From [Leptolyngbya] sp. PCC 7376 (GTDB lineage: Bacteria; Cyanobacteriota; Cyanobacteriia; Cyanobacteriales; MRBY01): 64,000 nt of DNA. Made by a program: the position numbers and the translations under genes. Every line of letters starts with the position of its first letter. The first letter of the stretch is position 1. The stretch lies in assembly GCF_000316605.1 (NCBI RefSeq), contig NC_019683.1, positions 1,658,036-1,722,035 on the forward strand. Reading direction: 5' to 3'. Of the stretch, positions 21,392 through 31,693 are shown in pieces. Under the pieces are notes generated by a model. The model did not search any database. It worked only from the letters and a program-made list of their open reading frames with translations, and was not told the origin of the DNA.

Positions 21392-21510
21392 GCTTGGTGT
21401 TTCTAGCATAGTGGAACCACTCCGATCCCATCCCGAACTCGGCTGTGAAACGCTATTGCGGCGACGATACCTCTGGGGTAGCCCATCGGGAAAATAGCTC
21501 AATGCCAAGC
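21392..21510 (+). rRNA. rrf: 5S ribosomal RNA
   Basis: The 119-nt gene starts GCTTGGTGTTTCTAG and ends ATGCCAAGC, which pair as helix I. The conserved internal stretch GGAACCACTCCGATCCCATC and CCGAACTCGGCTGTGAAAC are present. It lies about 80 bp after the 23S gene. Confidence 0.96.
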
Positions 21511-21545
21511 TTCTCTTCTTTATATAAAACTGAATATATCTAATT

Positions 21546-21586
21546 AGGCTCTCTATCAGCTTTGATAGGGAGCTTATTTGTTTTTG
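21546..21586 (+). terminator. rRNA operon terminator
   Basis: AGGCTCTCTATCA (21546-21558), loop GCTT, then TGATAGGGAGCTT (21563-21575) make a 13-bp stem with two G-U pairs, followed by ATTTGTTTTT. This is a strong intrinsic terminator. Its 3' arm and tail recur 193 bp downstream. Confidence 0.88.
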
Positions 21587-21776
21587 AATGTCGATTGAGC
21601 AAAGACTAATTTTCTTGGGAAACGTATAATCAATTTGTAGTGTTTTGAGCTGTCCTAATTAATGAATCTAGAGTCTAATATTCCGGCTGATTCTCTCTAT
21701 TTTGAGAGATTGCAGCAGGCTTGTGAATTACAGGATGGCTTGATGGTAACTTTTTCGATAGGGAGCTTATTTGTTT
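21564..21776 (+). repeat. 20-bp direct repeat spanning terminator arm and a truncated ORF
   Basis: GATAGGGAGCTTATTTGTTT occurs exactly at 21564-21583 and again at 21757-21776. The first copy is the 3' half of the rRNA terminator plus its U-tract; the second sits inside a short ORF without a matching 5' arm. It looks like the scar of a recombination or duplication event at this locus. Confidence 0.7.
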
Positions 21777-21802
21777 GGTTGAGTTTCTCTTCGCTATATT
21801 GA
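21662..21802 (+). pseudogene. Possible 5' fragment of a truncated gene
   Basis: A 46-codon ORF from ATG 21662 encodes MNLESNIPADSLYFERLQQ followed by ACELQDGLMVTFS, which looks like the natural N-terminus of a larger protein. It then runs into the second copy of the 20-bp repeat and continues as an unrelated hydrophobic tail to TGA at 21800-21802. I read it as a gene whose remainder was lost at the repeat junction. No family is recognised; it could also be a genuine small protein. Confidence 0.3.
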
Positions 21803-21825
21803 TAGAGGTATTTAATGGTTGTTTT

Positions 21826-22275
21826 ATGAATCGCTATTCTTGTATTTTTATCGCTGGATTGATGGGTTTGGGGGTTGCGATGACTACTCGGGTCACTGCT
21901 GAAACGGAAAGTGATTTGATGTATCGACCTGCTTCAATTTCTTCTGGTCAGGAAATCAGTGATCGTCTTACTGAAGCTGATATTCCTACTGGTGAAGGTG
22001 GTTTTGCCCGAGATTATGCTGTGAATTTAACTGAAGGTGATCAGGTCGCTATCGATTTGCTCTCGGATGATTTTGATTCTTTGGTTATATTATTGGCGAC
22101 TGATGGTACAACGGTTGCTGAAAATGATGATGGGCCTGACGGCTCAACGAATTCATTATTGTTTATGCGGATTACAGAAACAGGTCGCTATATTGTTCGA
22201 GTTAGAGCTTTTGGTGAAACTGGTGGTGGTGAGTTTTCTTTGAAAGTAACTCGTTTACAGCCTATTGCAGAATAA
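21826..22275 (+). CDS. Secreted PPC-domain protein
   Basis: From ATG 21826 the protein has 149 residues. A Sec signal peptide (MNRYSCIFIAGLMGLGVAM...VTA) precedes one bacterial pre-peptidase C-terminal (PPC) beta-sandwich: YAVNLTEGDQVAIDLLSDDFDSLVILLATDGTTVAENDDGPDGSTNSLLFMRITETGRYIVRVRAFG. PPC domains are usually attached to secreted proteases, but none is attached here. A TTG start at 21775 would extend it by 17 residues and spoil the signal peptide. The 3' end overlaps the convergent cobS by 14 bp. Confidence 0.8.
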   Translation: MNRYSCIFIAGLMGLGVAMTTRVTAETESDLMYRPASISSGQEISDRLTEADIPTGEGGFARDYAVNLTEGDQVAIDLLSDDFDSLVILLATDGTTVAENDDGPDGSTNSLLFMRITETGRYIVRVRAFGETGGGEFSLKVTRLQPIAE

Positions 22276-23038
22276 GGCTACCCAAGGCTATTGCAATACT
22301 TTCTGTCCACTCCACAGTGGCTCCATATGTATCTCCTGTATGGCCGTTGAATTTAGCTTTAAACCAAAAGCTTATGGCGATCGCCACAGTTATTGACATA
22401 ATCGTAACTTGAGCAATACTGAAAATACCTATCGAAGCGATACGGAAAATTCCAAGTAGACTGATGGCTGGTAATGTTGCAGTAATAAGATCTGGTATGC
22501 CGTTGAAGTCTCGTTTATGAAATGCTCCTTTACCTTTGGGTTTGAGGTATGGAAACAAGGCGATCGCTACGACTTGTGACCATCTTCCCCACATTGGTAT
22601 GAACAGTAATAGCCACCAGTGATTTTCTGCTAAAGAAGCGATTGCGGCAAACTTGAATAGCAGAATAATAATGGCAGTCATTGCTCCAAAAGCACCTGTT
22701 ACGCTATCTGCCATCACCTCAAGTCGCTTATCTGGATTAGTTACAGCAAGTCCATCAGCACTATCCATTGCGCCATCTAAATGCAGACCTCCAGTAATAC
22801 CTAGCCATAGACTAGTGACAATTATTCCCCGAATTAAACTGGGTGCATTGACTGTTGATAGACCAAGAAAAACAGAGCTTAAAATTCCTCCGATGATTAA
22901 ACCGACGAGAGGACACCAACGAGCAATTCTGTGAAAACTAGGATTCCAACTGTTGGGAATGAGCAAAATCGTATAGAAAATGAATGCTCCAAGTAGCGAT
23001 CGCCAAAGATTTATGAGAGCTAAAACCGCTTGTCGCAT
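22262..23038 (-). CDS. cobS: Adenosylcobinamide-GDP ribazoletransferase (cobalamin synthase)
   Basis: CobS joins adenosylcobinamide-GDP to alpha-ribazole at the membrane in the last stage of cobalamin (in cyanobacteria usually pseudocobalamin) assembly. The hallmark GGLHLDGAMDSADGL is present at about residues 81-95, followed by RLEVMADSVTGAFGAM. Several hydrophobic helices and 258 residues agree with the family. Start ATG 23038. No cobalamin riboswitch was recognisable in its 300-bp upstream region. Confidence 0.95.
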   Translation of the reverse strand: MRQAVLALINLWRSLLGAFIFYTILLIPNSWNPSFHRIARWCPLVGLIIGGILSSVFLGLSTVNAPSLIRGIIVTSLWLGITGGLHLDGAMDSADGLAVTNPDKRLEVMADSVTGAFGAMTAIIILLFKFAAIASLAENHWWLLLFIPMWGRWSQVVAIALFPYLKPKGKGAFHKRDFNGIPDLITATLPAISLLGIFRIASIGIFSIAQVTIMSITVAIAISFWFKAKFNGHTGDTYGATVEWTESIAIALGSLILQ

Positions 23039-23339
23039 AGTGTTTGCTAGATTCAGGGAAAAAATTTTCTCTTTATGAGAGAAATTTAGAAAATCTTAAG
23101 TTAAGATTATGTCGGAGAGTCGCAGATCATTAAGCGATAACTTCTGGCCATGAAGATTTGGATCAAACTACCGTTTTAGTAACGTACGATCCTTATTCCT
23201 CCATTCTCTTTCTTCTGAGCGAAATTGAAAACGCTTTAGCCTTGGGGCACTAGATGATATTGCGATATCATCCAGAATCTTGCGCTTAATTTTTCACTCG
23301 ACCGTATTATCCCTTGTTTCTATCTGCCTTTAAAAACTA
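23039..23339. other. Intergenic region upstream of cobS
   Basis: No gene is seen in these 301 bases between the divergent cobS and the 23340 gene. A hairpin with arms around TCTCT and AGAGA (about 23063-23087) lies just upstream of the cobS start. The B12-riboswitch core element GCCACTG is absent. Confidence 0.5.
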
Positions 23340-23798
23340 ATGAGTCATCAGTTCTACTCTCGCCATCTACCAGCCCCATGCCTTATTTCAACAGGTACTG
23401 TTGTGAATAAAAGCGATATGAAGCGGTTACTCCAAGACCTTGCTTGGGTAAAGTACTCTCATTTTTTGGATGGGGAACAGAAGAGTCAAGGAGAAGGCTG
23501 GATTGTTGAAGTTTTTGATGATGAACAACAGGCAACCCTTGTTGTTCATCAGTCCCTATATTTAAATCTTCATAGCTTTGATTATTTAGAGCTGAAGGTT
23601 GGAGATGATGGCAAAACTTATTTTGAGTTGGTGCAAGATAACCGAGTATTGCGTTTAGATGTCGCACAAAATCCTCAGCAGGCGAATCCTCTTGAGGTAA
23701 AGTCTGTTCCTGATGGTGCACTAGAAGAAATGGTTACTCAGGTTTTATCGGCGCGTTGGGATGTGCAGATGGATGATGATGAGCATTTTCATTTCTGA
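23340..23798 (+). CDS. Conserved hypothetical soluble protein
   Basis: The 152-residue protein is hydrophilic and ends in an acidic/His tail (DVQMDDDEHFHF). The likely core begins MKRLLQDLAWVKYSHFLDGEQKSQGEGWIVEVFDDEQQATLVV, so the true start might be ATG 23418 rather than ATG 23340. Alternating beta strands are suggested (ATLVVHQSLYLNLHSFDYLELKVG). It is followed by a strong terminator and so forms its own unit. Function not recognised. Confidence 0.65.
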   Translation: MSHQFYSRHLPAPCLISTGTVVNKSDMKRLLQDLAWVKYSHFLDGEQKSQGEGWIVEVFDDEQQATLVVHQSLYLNLHSFDYLELKVGDDGKTYFELVQDNRVLRLDVAQNPQQANPLEVKSVPDGALEEMVTQVLSARWDVQMDDDEHFHF

Positions 23799-23868
23799 AT
23801 TTTTGCAAGTAAGTAGACGTTAGCTTTGATTTTCGTCGCAGATTAGGAATCTTGGGTTTTAGAATAAG

Positions 23869-23898
23869 CGAGGGTACATTACCCTCGTTTTGTTGTTT
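23869..23898 (+). terminator. Intrinsic terminator before tgt
   Basis: CGAGGGTA (23869-23876), three-base loop CAT, TACCCTCG (23880-23887), then TTTTGTTGTTT. It ends the unit of the 23340 gene. Confidence 0.9.
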
Positions 23899-23912
23899 GT
23901 AACGGATATTAA

Positions 23913-25046
<1,134 letters not shown>

Positions 25047-25089
25047 GATCGACTGCAAATATTAAGATACAACGTTCATAAGGTCATAT

Positions 25090-25227
25090 ATGGAAGCGGC
25101 ATTATTACTTGCGAAACTCCCCGAGGCATACTCCATTTTCGATCCTCTCGTCGATGTTTTGCCTCTCATCCCTTTGTTTTTCTTGCTCCTTGCTTTTGTT
25201 TGGCAGGCAGCGGTTGGTTTCAAGTAA
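25090..25227 (+). CDS. psbK: Photosystem II reaction center protein K
   Basis: A 45-codon gene, ATG 25090 to TAA 25225-25227. The short leader [24 protein letters not shown] is followed by the conserved mature part ([22 protein letters not shown]) with one membrane helix and the typical VWQAAVGF(K/R) ending. PsbK is a low-molecular-weight subunit of the PSII core near CP43 in the thylakoid membrane. The gene probably shares a transcript with tgt and is followed directly by a terminator. Confidence 0.96.
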   Translation: MEAALLLAKLPEAYSIFDPLVDVLPLIPLFFLLLAFVWQAAVGFK

Positions 25228-25262
25228 ATCTTCGCTTGAACAACTTAAAAATACCAATTAAT

Positions 25263-25290
25263 AAAAGCATCTCTACAGAGATGCTTTTTG
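25263..25290 (+). terminator. Intrinsic terminator of psbK
   Basis: GCATCTCT, loop AC, AGAGATGC (25267-25284), flanked by A-run and followed by TTTTTGTTGTTTT. A strong hairpin 36 bp after psbK. Confidence 0.92.
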
Positions 25291-25320
25291 TTGTTTTGAG
25301 TATTGTTTTGTAACGAAAGC

Positions 25321-25884
25321 CTAGTCTTGTTTCATAATTGCTTTTCGAAATGCTAGGCGATCGCCTAACCGTTTTAAATATCCCTGAATATTCGGATAAA
25401 GCGATAAATCGACATCCTGAAACATCATGGGAATGTATGCCAAAATCGAACCTAGTGCCACATCAACTACCCCAAACTTGTCGCCGAGCATAAAGGGTGA
25501 GCTGCTAAGAATATCGTTTAAAGGTTGTAAATACCGCTTCATTACTTCGTTGCGATTCTCATTGGGTGTTAATCCCATTGATAAACTGGAGTTTGCGAAT
25601 AGCACCCATTGATAAACTTCTGCCTTACCCTGTGGAGTGGTTGGCATCTTGCCAAATTTTTCAGCGAGATAAATTAAGATTGCGCCCGATTCCCAAACTT
25701 TCACATTATTGCCATCTGTAATAGCTGGGACTTGACCCATTGGATTGATGGCAAGATAGCTAGGAAGTTTATGTTCACCACCCTGCATGTCAAGTTGAAC
25801 AAATTCATATTCTGCGCCAAGTTCCTCAAGATACCATTGCACGATTGAGGCACGGCTCCGAGCGCCACCGTAGAGTTTAAGCAT
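25321..25884 (-). CDS. Glutathione S-transferase family protein
   Basis: The protein (187 residues) has the thioredoxin-like N-terminal domain of GSTs: MLKLYGGARSRASIVQWYLEELGAEYEF with a candidate catalytic Ser/Tyr near residues 5-13, then AINPMGQVPAITDGNNVKVWESGAILIYLAEKFG (cis-Pro and the ES glutathione-binding motif). The helical C-terminal domain contains FGVVDVALGSILAYIPMM. It likely conjugates or reduces using glutathione in the cytoplasm; substrate unknown. It has no operon partner. Confidence 0.92.
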   Translation of the reverse strand: MLKLYGGARSRASIVQWYLEELGAEYEFVQLDMQGGEHKLPSYLAINPMGQVPAITDGNNVKVWESGAILIYLAEKFGKMPTTPQGKAEVYQWVLFANSSLSMGLTPNENRNEVMKRYLQPLNDILSSSPFMLGDKFGVVDVALGSILAYIPMMFQDVDLSLYPNIQGYLKRLGDRLAFRKAIMKQD

Positions 25885-26003
25885 GATGATTGGTTTAAAT
25901 GATGTCTATTAACTGAGTACTTGAAATGTCTTATTGCATCTAGCTTACCCAGTCTTTAGTTTGTCTAGTGTTCTATTTCTTTAAGGATGACTTTCTCTGA
26001 ATG

Positions 26004-27686
26004 TTAGAATAAACCGCGTTTTCCATTTGGCATAATCGTTGCCCAATTTGTTTTCGCTTTTTTGAGCTGGTCTTCTGTAATTTTTGCGTTGGTTAAATTC
26101 GCGCCACAGAGGTTTGTACCATCGACAATTGCATAATTCAAATAGGCATAACTTAAATCTGCGCCCCGTAAATCTGCCTTACTTAAATTTGTGTAGCTAA
26201 AGTAAGCACGTCCTAAATTGGCATCTCGTAAATTCGCACTCGCTAAATTAGCTTTTCCGAAGTCTGCGTTAGATAAGTTAGCCCCTTGAAAATTTGCTCG
26301 CATCATTCGTGATTGGTGGAAGATGCAGCCAGATAAATTGGATTGCGGCAAACTAATACTCAATAAATTTTGTTGCCCAAAATCTCTGCGTCCTTTTTTG
26401 TAAGCATTTTGCAGGGCTTTGGCGTCTAACTTTCCGAGAGAATTCTTGCCACCAGAGCCCTTTGTTTTATTTTTGGATTTAAACCGAGAAGAGGACGATT
26501 TATGAGGAGTTGCACCTGCTCCGGGTGCCATACGATTGAGGGTGTTTTTCTTCGCGCCACCTTGTCCACCACGGCTTCCTAACCCTTGCCTGACGCTGCC
26601 AGTACCTTTGCGGCGATCGCGTCTTGCTCGGATAGCCATTGCTAAACGAGAATTGGCTGAAGTTGAAGGGCCACCTGTTGCATCATCATCGCTGGTAGGA
26701 GAGTTTGGATCATTTACCCCGCCTGTTGTCCCTGCGAAATCACCATCAGCCCCATTGGATAAACCCTGAGCCAAACTTTCCATATAAGGCTCCATATCGA
26801 GGGCATTGAGAGCATCCTCTGCGGATTGATATCGGTGTTTAACTGAACTCTCCAACATTTTGCGTAAGACACTAGCAAAACTATTGCTGATATCAACGAA
26901 AGATTCCCACATCATTTCGCCTGTGTTGGGGTTATAGTCCAGATCTTTGGGAGATTTGCCAGTTAATAGATAAAGGCAGGTAATACCGATGGCGTAGATA
27001 TCACTGGCGTAGACGGGTCGCATCGCCATTTGCTCAGGTGGTGCATAACCGGGGGTACCAACAGCGAATGAAGTTAAGGCAGTTTGGTCTGAAGTATTGG
27101 CTGCTTCTTCTGGATTGACGCGATTTTTGACGGCGCCAAAATCAATAAGAACTAATTTTTTATCTTGTTCTCTACGGATTAGATTGGCTGGTTTAATGTC
27201 TCGGTGAATAACTTGTTGGGAGTGGATATATTGCACCATCGGCAAAATTTCACTCAGGAATTGTCTAGCGCCAGCTTCGCTAAACACACCATTTTTCTTG
27301 ACTTCTTGCTGGAGGTTATTGCCTTTAACGTATTCTTGGACGAGATAAAATTGCTTGTCTGTTTCAAAGTAATCTAGCAGGCGAGGGACTTGGGGATGGT
27401 TCCCGATGCGACCAAGGGTTTGGGCTTCCCGCTCAAAGAGCTCCCGTGCCATTTCGAAAAGATGGGGCACATTAGTGGAGGGTCGTAGTTGCTTAATGAC
27501 GCAAGATGGCTTTCCTGGCAAGCTTAAATCAACGGCGAGAAATGTTGCACCGAAGCCACCCTTTCCCAGACTTTTGAGAGGTTTATAGCGATCATGGAGA
27601 AATAAGCTACTACCGCAGGCTTGGCATGTCCTTGCTCTCAAGGGATTCTTCGGATTTTCGCACTCAGGGTTGATACAGTAGCTCAT
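26004..27686 (-). CDS. spkB: Serine/threonine protein kinase SpkB-like, with Cys motif and pentapeptide repeats
   Basis: The 560-residue protein has three parts. The N-terminus carries Cys 4, 9, 21 and 24, a zinc- or redox-type motif. The kinase domain (about 33-300) shows LGKGGFGATFLAVD, CVIKQLRP (catalytic Lys), VIHRDIKPANLIRR, LIDFGAVK and GTPGYAPPEQ. After a basic Ser/Gly-rich linker, residues about 445-545 form pentapeptide repeats (ANFQGANLSNADFGKANLAS and so on). This matches Synechocystis SpkB (Slr1697) in size and order. It phosphorylates proteins in the cytoplasm; the Cys motif suggests redox sensitivity. Confidence 0.93.
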   Translation of the reverse strand: MSYCINPECENPKNPLRARTCQACGSSLFLHDRYKPLKSLGKGGFGATFLAVDLSLPGKPSCVIKQLRPSTNVPHLFEMARELFEREAQTLGRIGNHPQVPRLLDYFETDKQFYLVQEYVKGNNLQQEVKKNGVFSEAGARQFLSEILPMVQYIHSQQVIHRDIKPANLIRREQDKKLVLIDFGAVKNRVNPEEAANTSDQTALTSFAVGTPGYAPPEQMAMRPVYASDIYAIGITCLYLLTGKSPKDLDYNPNTGEMMWESFVDISNSFASVLRKMLESSVKHRYQSAEDALNALDMEPYMESLAQGLSNGADGDFAGTTGGVNDPNSPTSDDDATGGPSTSANSRLAMAIRARRDRRKGTGSVRQGLGSRGGQGGAKKNTLNRMAPGAGATPHKSSSSRFKSKNKTKGSGGKNSLGKLDAKALQNAYKKGRRDFGQQNLLSISLPQSNLSGCIFHQSRMMRANFQGANLSNADFGKANLASANLRDANLGRAYFSYTNLSKADLRGADLSYAYLNYAIVDGTNLCGANLTNAKITEDQLKKAKTNWATIMPNGKRGLF

Positions 27687-28037
27687 GCAGAGTCACCTTG
27701 CTTGGCAGGAGAGTATTGCTGGTTTTGCAATATGACGAAAGGCTAGATGGCCGTTTCTATGAGAGAAAAAAATTGCTCGTGTTCCCATCTTATCTTAGAG
27801 ATCTCTATTGATAGGCGATGATCGTGATGGGTCTAAGGATAAATTTACTTAATAGCATATCCCAAAGTCTATGACCAATCGTGAATTGTCTGATGCTTTG
27901 GGTAAGTTATTTTAAACGATGCACTGTGCAGGGGGCGATCGCCCCTGTCCGGAAAGCGAGGGGAAGTTTGCGCGGCTAAAGGACAGGAAAACGTTTAGAA
28001 TAAGTTCCTTGAAAGCTAAATGTAACGCCCAAAGTCA
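27687..28037. other. Intergenic region between spkB and pheT
   Basis: No gene is seen in these 351 bases. They hold the promoters of divergent spkB and pheT. A HIP1 octamer is embedded in a longer palindrome, GGGGCGATCGCCCC, near 27935. No tRNA-mediated T-box or leader peptide rich in Phe codons was found. Confidence 0.55.
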
Positions 28038-30467
28038 ATGCGGATCTCCCTGAACTGGTTAAAAGAATTTGTTGATATTACGCTGTCTCCTGAAGAGCTA
28101 GCAAAAACCTTAACGGTTGCAGGGTTTGAGGTAGAAGAAATTGAAGATCGTCGTGCTTTAGCGGACGGTGTCGTGATCGGTAAGGTTGTGAATCGTGAGC
28201 AGCATCCCAATGCCGATAAGTTAAGCGTTTGCCAAGTGGATATTGGTGTTGAGGAGTTATCAACGATCGTTTGTGGTGCGAAGAATGTTCGGGCTGATAT
28301 TTTTGTGCCTGTGGCGACTTTGGGCAGCTATCTTCCGACAGTGGATTTAAAACTGAAACCCACAAAATTACGCGGTGTTCAGTCTTCTGGAATGATTTGT
28401 TCGCTTTCGGAAATTGGTTTAGAGAAGGATTCGGAAGGGATTCATATTTTTGAGCAGCCAGATCTCAAGCCAGGTCAAGATGTTCGTCCGTTACTCGGTT
28501 TGGATGATGTTGTGCTCGATTTAACGGCCACTGCCAATCGCGCCGATGCATTGAGTATGGTAGGTGTGGCCCGTGAGGTGGCGGCATTGACTGGTGTTGA
28601 TGTGAAACTTCCTGAAATTCCTGAGGCGATCGCCCCACCTTCTATCGTTGAAGTGACTGTTGAAGATTCTGAAGTTTGCCCAGCTTATATTGGCACGGTA
28701 ATTGAAGGTGTGAAAACTGAGCCTTCTCCTGATTGGTTGAAATTTCGATTGCAGGCGGCTGGTACAAGACCCATTAATAATATTGTTGACATCACAAATT
28801 ATGTATTGCTTGAATGGGGCCAACCTCTCCATGCATTTGACAGAGAGAAATTGCAAGACATTGCTGGGTCTAATGCTGTGGCTCTCGGTGTTCGCTTTGC
28901 CAAGGAAGGAGAAGTTCTCACAACGCTCGATGGTCAGGAACGAAAATTAGTTGAGCGCAATGTTGTCATTACAGCTGGCGATCAACCTGTGGCTTTAGCT
29001 GGTGTGATGGGCGGCGAAAATTCTGAAGTTTCTGATGGCACAACAAATATTGTGCTTGAAGCTGCTTTATTTGACCCTGTCGCAGTTCGTCGGTCGTCTA
29101 GAGCCCAATCCCTCCGTAGTGAAGCCTCTACTCGCTATGAGAGAGGTGTAAATCAAGTAGAACTCGATCGGGCAGCTCAACGGGCGATCGCCCTTCTTCA
29201 GGAATTAGCAGGCGGTAAAGTCGTTGCTAAAGGCAGTCATGATAGTCGCCCTGACCCAAATTCTCGCCCGAAAATCACTTTACGCTTAGCGCGTATCCAC
29301 GAAATTCTCGGTCATGTGCAGAAAGGGGGTGAAGTTTTTGATGTGCCTATTGCTGATGCCGAGCGTATTCTGACCGACCTTAATTGTCAACTTGAGTCCG
29401 TTGGCGAAGGGGTTTGGGATGTGACAGTTCCCCCCTACCGTTACCGTGACCTAGAGCGCGAAATTGATCTCATTGAAGAAGTCGCTCGTCTTTATGGCTA
29501 TGACCATTTCTGTGAGACTCTACCGGCCCAAACCGCCGCTGGTTATCTCTCAGCGAATGAAGTTGTCAATCGTAAGCTCCGCGAAAGTTTCCGTTCTGTG
29601 GGTCTGACAGAAGTCGTACATTACTCCCTCGTAAAGCCTGAACTAGCAGATATTAAGCTCGATAACCCTCTCTTTGAAGAATACTCTGCGTTGCGTAGAG
29701 AATTAATTACTGGTCTAGTTGATGCATTTGCTTACAACCAAGCTCAAGGGAATGGAGCGTTAAACGCATTTGAAATTGGCCGAATATTTTGGCGTGTCGA
29801 CGATCAGCAAACAATGGAAGCAGATTCGCTGGCTGGAATTCTCGGTGGTGAAATTGCACCAGATGGCACATGGACAACAGGTGGTAAAGGTAAATCGATG
29901 ACTTGGTTTGAAGCGAAGGGCTTACTGGAAGCGGTATTTGCTCAACTGAATCTCGATATTTCCTATCGCACTGAAACAAAAGTCGAGAAGCTCCATCCTG
30001 GTCGCACTGCATCGTTGTGGTTACAGGGTCGTCAGGTGGGTATTTTTGGTCAGTTGCACCCGCAGGTTCGCCAAGAAAAAGATTTAATGGATGCGGTTTA
30101 TGTGTTCGAGCTGAAACTCGATATGCTCCAAACCGTTCTCAGTCGTCCTTCTCAGCAAGTGCCTGTCTTTAAGAAATTCTCCACTTATCCGGCAAGTACT
30201 CGTGACTTGGCATTCTTTTCAGGAACTGAGGTGACTGTTGGTGAACTAGAGCAAGCTATGAAGAAAGCCGCGAAGAAATTGTTGGCTGATGTGGAGCTGT
30301 TCGATGAATATTGCGGAAAAGGTGTTCCTGAAGGTCAACGGAGTTTGGCGTTTAGTCTGAAATATCGTGCTTTAGATAAAACCTTAAAAGACGAGGAAAT
30401 TGATCCTGTGCACCAAAAAGTGCGGGATACTCTCGTTAAAAAGTTTAAGGTGACTCTCAGAAGCTAA
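28038..30467 (+). CDS. pheT: Phenylalanyl-tRNA synthetase beta subunit
   Basis: PheT pairs with PheS (not in this window) to charge tRNA-Phe. The start [23 protein letters not shown] is typical. The EMAP/tRNA-binding domain (about 40-150: [26 protein letters not shown]), the B3/B4 editing region ([66 protein letters not shown]), B5, and the C-terminal FDX-ACB anticodon domain ([14 protein letters not shown]) follow in order. The 809-residue length is complete. Confidence 0.98.
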   Translation: MRISLNWLKEFVDITLSPEELAKTLTVAGFEVEEIEDRRALADGVVIGKVVNREQHPNADKLSVCQVDIGVEELSTIVCGAKNVRADIFVPVATLGSYLPTVDLKLKPTKLRGVQSSGMICSLSEIGLEKDSEGIHIFEQPDLKPGQDVRPLLGLDDVVLDLTATANRADALSMVGVAREVAALTGVDVKLPEIPEAIAPPSIVEVTVEDSEVCPAYIGTVIEGVKTEPSPDWLKFRLQAAGTRPINNIVDITNYVLLEWGQPLHAFDREKLQDIAGSNAVALGVRFAKEGEVLTTLDGQERKLVERNVVITAGDQPVALAGVMGGENSEVSDGTTNIVLEAALFDPVAVRRSSRAQSLRSEASTRYERGVNQVELDRAAQRAIALLQELAGGKVVAKGSHDSRPDPNSRPKITLRLARIHEILGHVQKGGEVFDVPIADAERILTDLNCQLESVGEGVWDVTVPPYRYRDLEREIDLIEEVARLYGYDHFCETLPAQTAAGYLSANEVVNRKLRESFRSVGLTEVVHYSLVKPELADIKLDNPLFEEYSALRRELITGLVDAFAYNQAQGNGALNAFEIGRIFWRVDDQQTMEADSLAGILGGEIAPDGTWTTGGKGKSMTWFEAKGLLEAVFAQLNLDISYRTETKVEKLHPGRTASLWLQGRQVGIFGQLHPQVRQEKDLMDAVYVFELKLDMLQTVLSRPSQQVPVFKKFSTYPASTRDLAFFSGTEVTVGELEQAMKKAAKKLLADVELFDEYCGKGVPEGQRSLAFSLKYRALDKTLKDEEIDPVHQKVRDTLVKKFKVTLRS

Positions 30468-30586
30468 TTGGCTAGAAAATATTCATGTTCGAGGCGATCG
30501 CCGCTGCCCTATATATCGGGCAAAAAAGTCGTCGTTTTTAGAGAGATCGATTACCGTTGCAGAAGAGGAGTAATCCACTTAAAGCA

Positions 30587-31291
30587 ATGGCAAAAGTAAA
30601 GCTCAAAAAAACGCAGGTCAATACGGCGTGGCAGCTGCCTGAACCTGTCAAAGTACCAGAGGGTTATCTGCTCAAAGATCCGAATGATGGCCTGAATATT
30701 TTTACCTTTATCTTTATCGGCATTTGGCTGTCGGTGTGGTGTGGTATCTCATTCCCTATGTTTGGGATGTTTGTCTGGAAGTTTATTACCGATCCAGAAC
30801 TAGAGCATTTGTTACCTGTGTTATTTCTGAGTCTCTTTGTCGCCATTGGTACAGCTGGACTGATCTGGGGTGGGCGATCGCTCTATCGTATTTATCGGAT
30901 TAAGGTGGGTGAAATTATTTTGCCGACTTACCCACTGCGCCAAGGAGAAACCTATCGCATCAGATATCGCCGCGCACTGCGCCAGGGCCGCACAAAAGAT
31001 CCCACAACGGTTACTGCTTCCTGGGTGAATTATGAATGGGTGGAATATCGTCGCGGCACAGATACTGTCACTGCTACTCATGAATTAGACAAAATTGAGC
31101 TGATGGATAAAACGGTGATGGCTGGTGTCAAGCAAGTGGAATATGACACGCAAATAACAGTGCCTAAGGATGCACCAACGTCGATTTATGCCCCTCACAA
31201 TCAAGTGCGATGGGAACTACAAGTGAAAATTCATATTCCCGGCGTGGCTAAAGATGCGTCCCATTTTGTGGTGAAAGTCTTACCCGCTTAA
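30587..31291 (+). CDS. Two-helix membrane protein with beta-rich C-terminus (unknown operon, gene 1)
   Basis: From ATG 30587 (MAKVKLKKTQVNTAW) the protein has 234 residues. Two hydrophobic helices (IFTFIFIGIWLSVWCGISFPMFGMFVW; LLPVLFLSLFVAIGTAGLIWG) are followed by a beta-strand-rich domain (about 115-234) that ends DAPTSIYAPHNQVRWELQVKIHIPGVAKDASHFVVKVLP. This pattern is repeated in the next gene (DAPLTYNGHMFRLMWEVEVRIVFPG...), suggesting paired arrestin-like beta-sandwich domains. A TTG at 30557 is less likely as a start. Function unknown. Confidence 0.75.
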   Translation: MAKVKLKKTQVNTAWQLPEPVKVPEGYLLKDPNDGLNIFTFIFIGIWLSVWCGISFPMFGMFVWKFITDPELEHLLPVLFLSLFVAIGTAGLIWGGRSLYRIYRIKVGEIILPTYPLRQGETYRIRYRRALRQGRTKDPTTVTASWVNYEWVEYRRGTDTVTATHELDKIELMDKTVMAGVKQVEYDTQITVPKDAPTSIYAPHNQVRWELQVKIHIPGVAKDASHFVVKVLPA

Positions 31292-31324
31292 GTTTGAAAT
31301 TGACCTAAACTTCGCTGAAATCTG

Positions 31325-31693
31325 ATGATCGATCTGCAACTCGAACAATCACAAATTGCCCTGAGCCATACATTGTCTGGCGAGTTTACGTGGCAGCCCG
31401 ATAATCCTGATAAAGAACCAAAGTCAGCCAAAGTTTCGATGGCATGGTTTACGGAAGGCAGAGGAACGCGCGACTATCAAACTGTTGTTTCTCAATCTAT
31501 TGAACCGGAGCGCCTTTTAAAATTTCGGCAACGTCCTTTTGAGTTTCAGCTTGCAGTGCCCTACGATGCACCGCTGACTTATAACGGCCATATGTTTCGG
31601 CTGATGTGGGAGGTGGAGGTACGCATTGTCTTTCCCGGTATTTTTCGTCCTAAAGAAAAAGTCACCCAAATCATTCAAGTCGTTCCCCACTAA
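31325..31693 (+). CDS. Small beta-rich protein related to preceding gene's C-terminus (unknown operon, gene 2)
   Basis: The 122-residue soluble protein has the strand pattern of an arrestin-like sandwich: FTWQPDNPDKEPKSAKVSMAWFTEGRGTRDYQTV, FEFQLAVPYDAPLTYNGHMFRLMWEVEVRIVFPG, and a terminal VTQIIQVVPH. It ends similarly to gene 1 (a hydrophobic strand with V-PxH/A). The stop overlaps the next gene's start by one base (TAATG). Function unknown. Confidence 0.75.
   Translation: MIDLQLEQSQIALSHTLSGEFTWQPDNPDKEPKSAKVSMAWFTEGRGTRDYQTVVSQSIEPERLLKFRQRPFEFQLAVPYDAPLTYNGHMFRLMWEVEVRIVFPGIFRPKEKVTQIIQVVPH

Noticed and set aside
23039-23339. Cobalamin riboswitch upstream of cobS
   Set aside because: The B12-box core was not found and the region has only a small simple hairpin.
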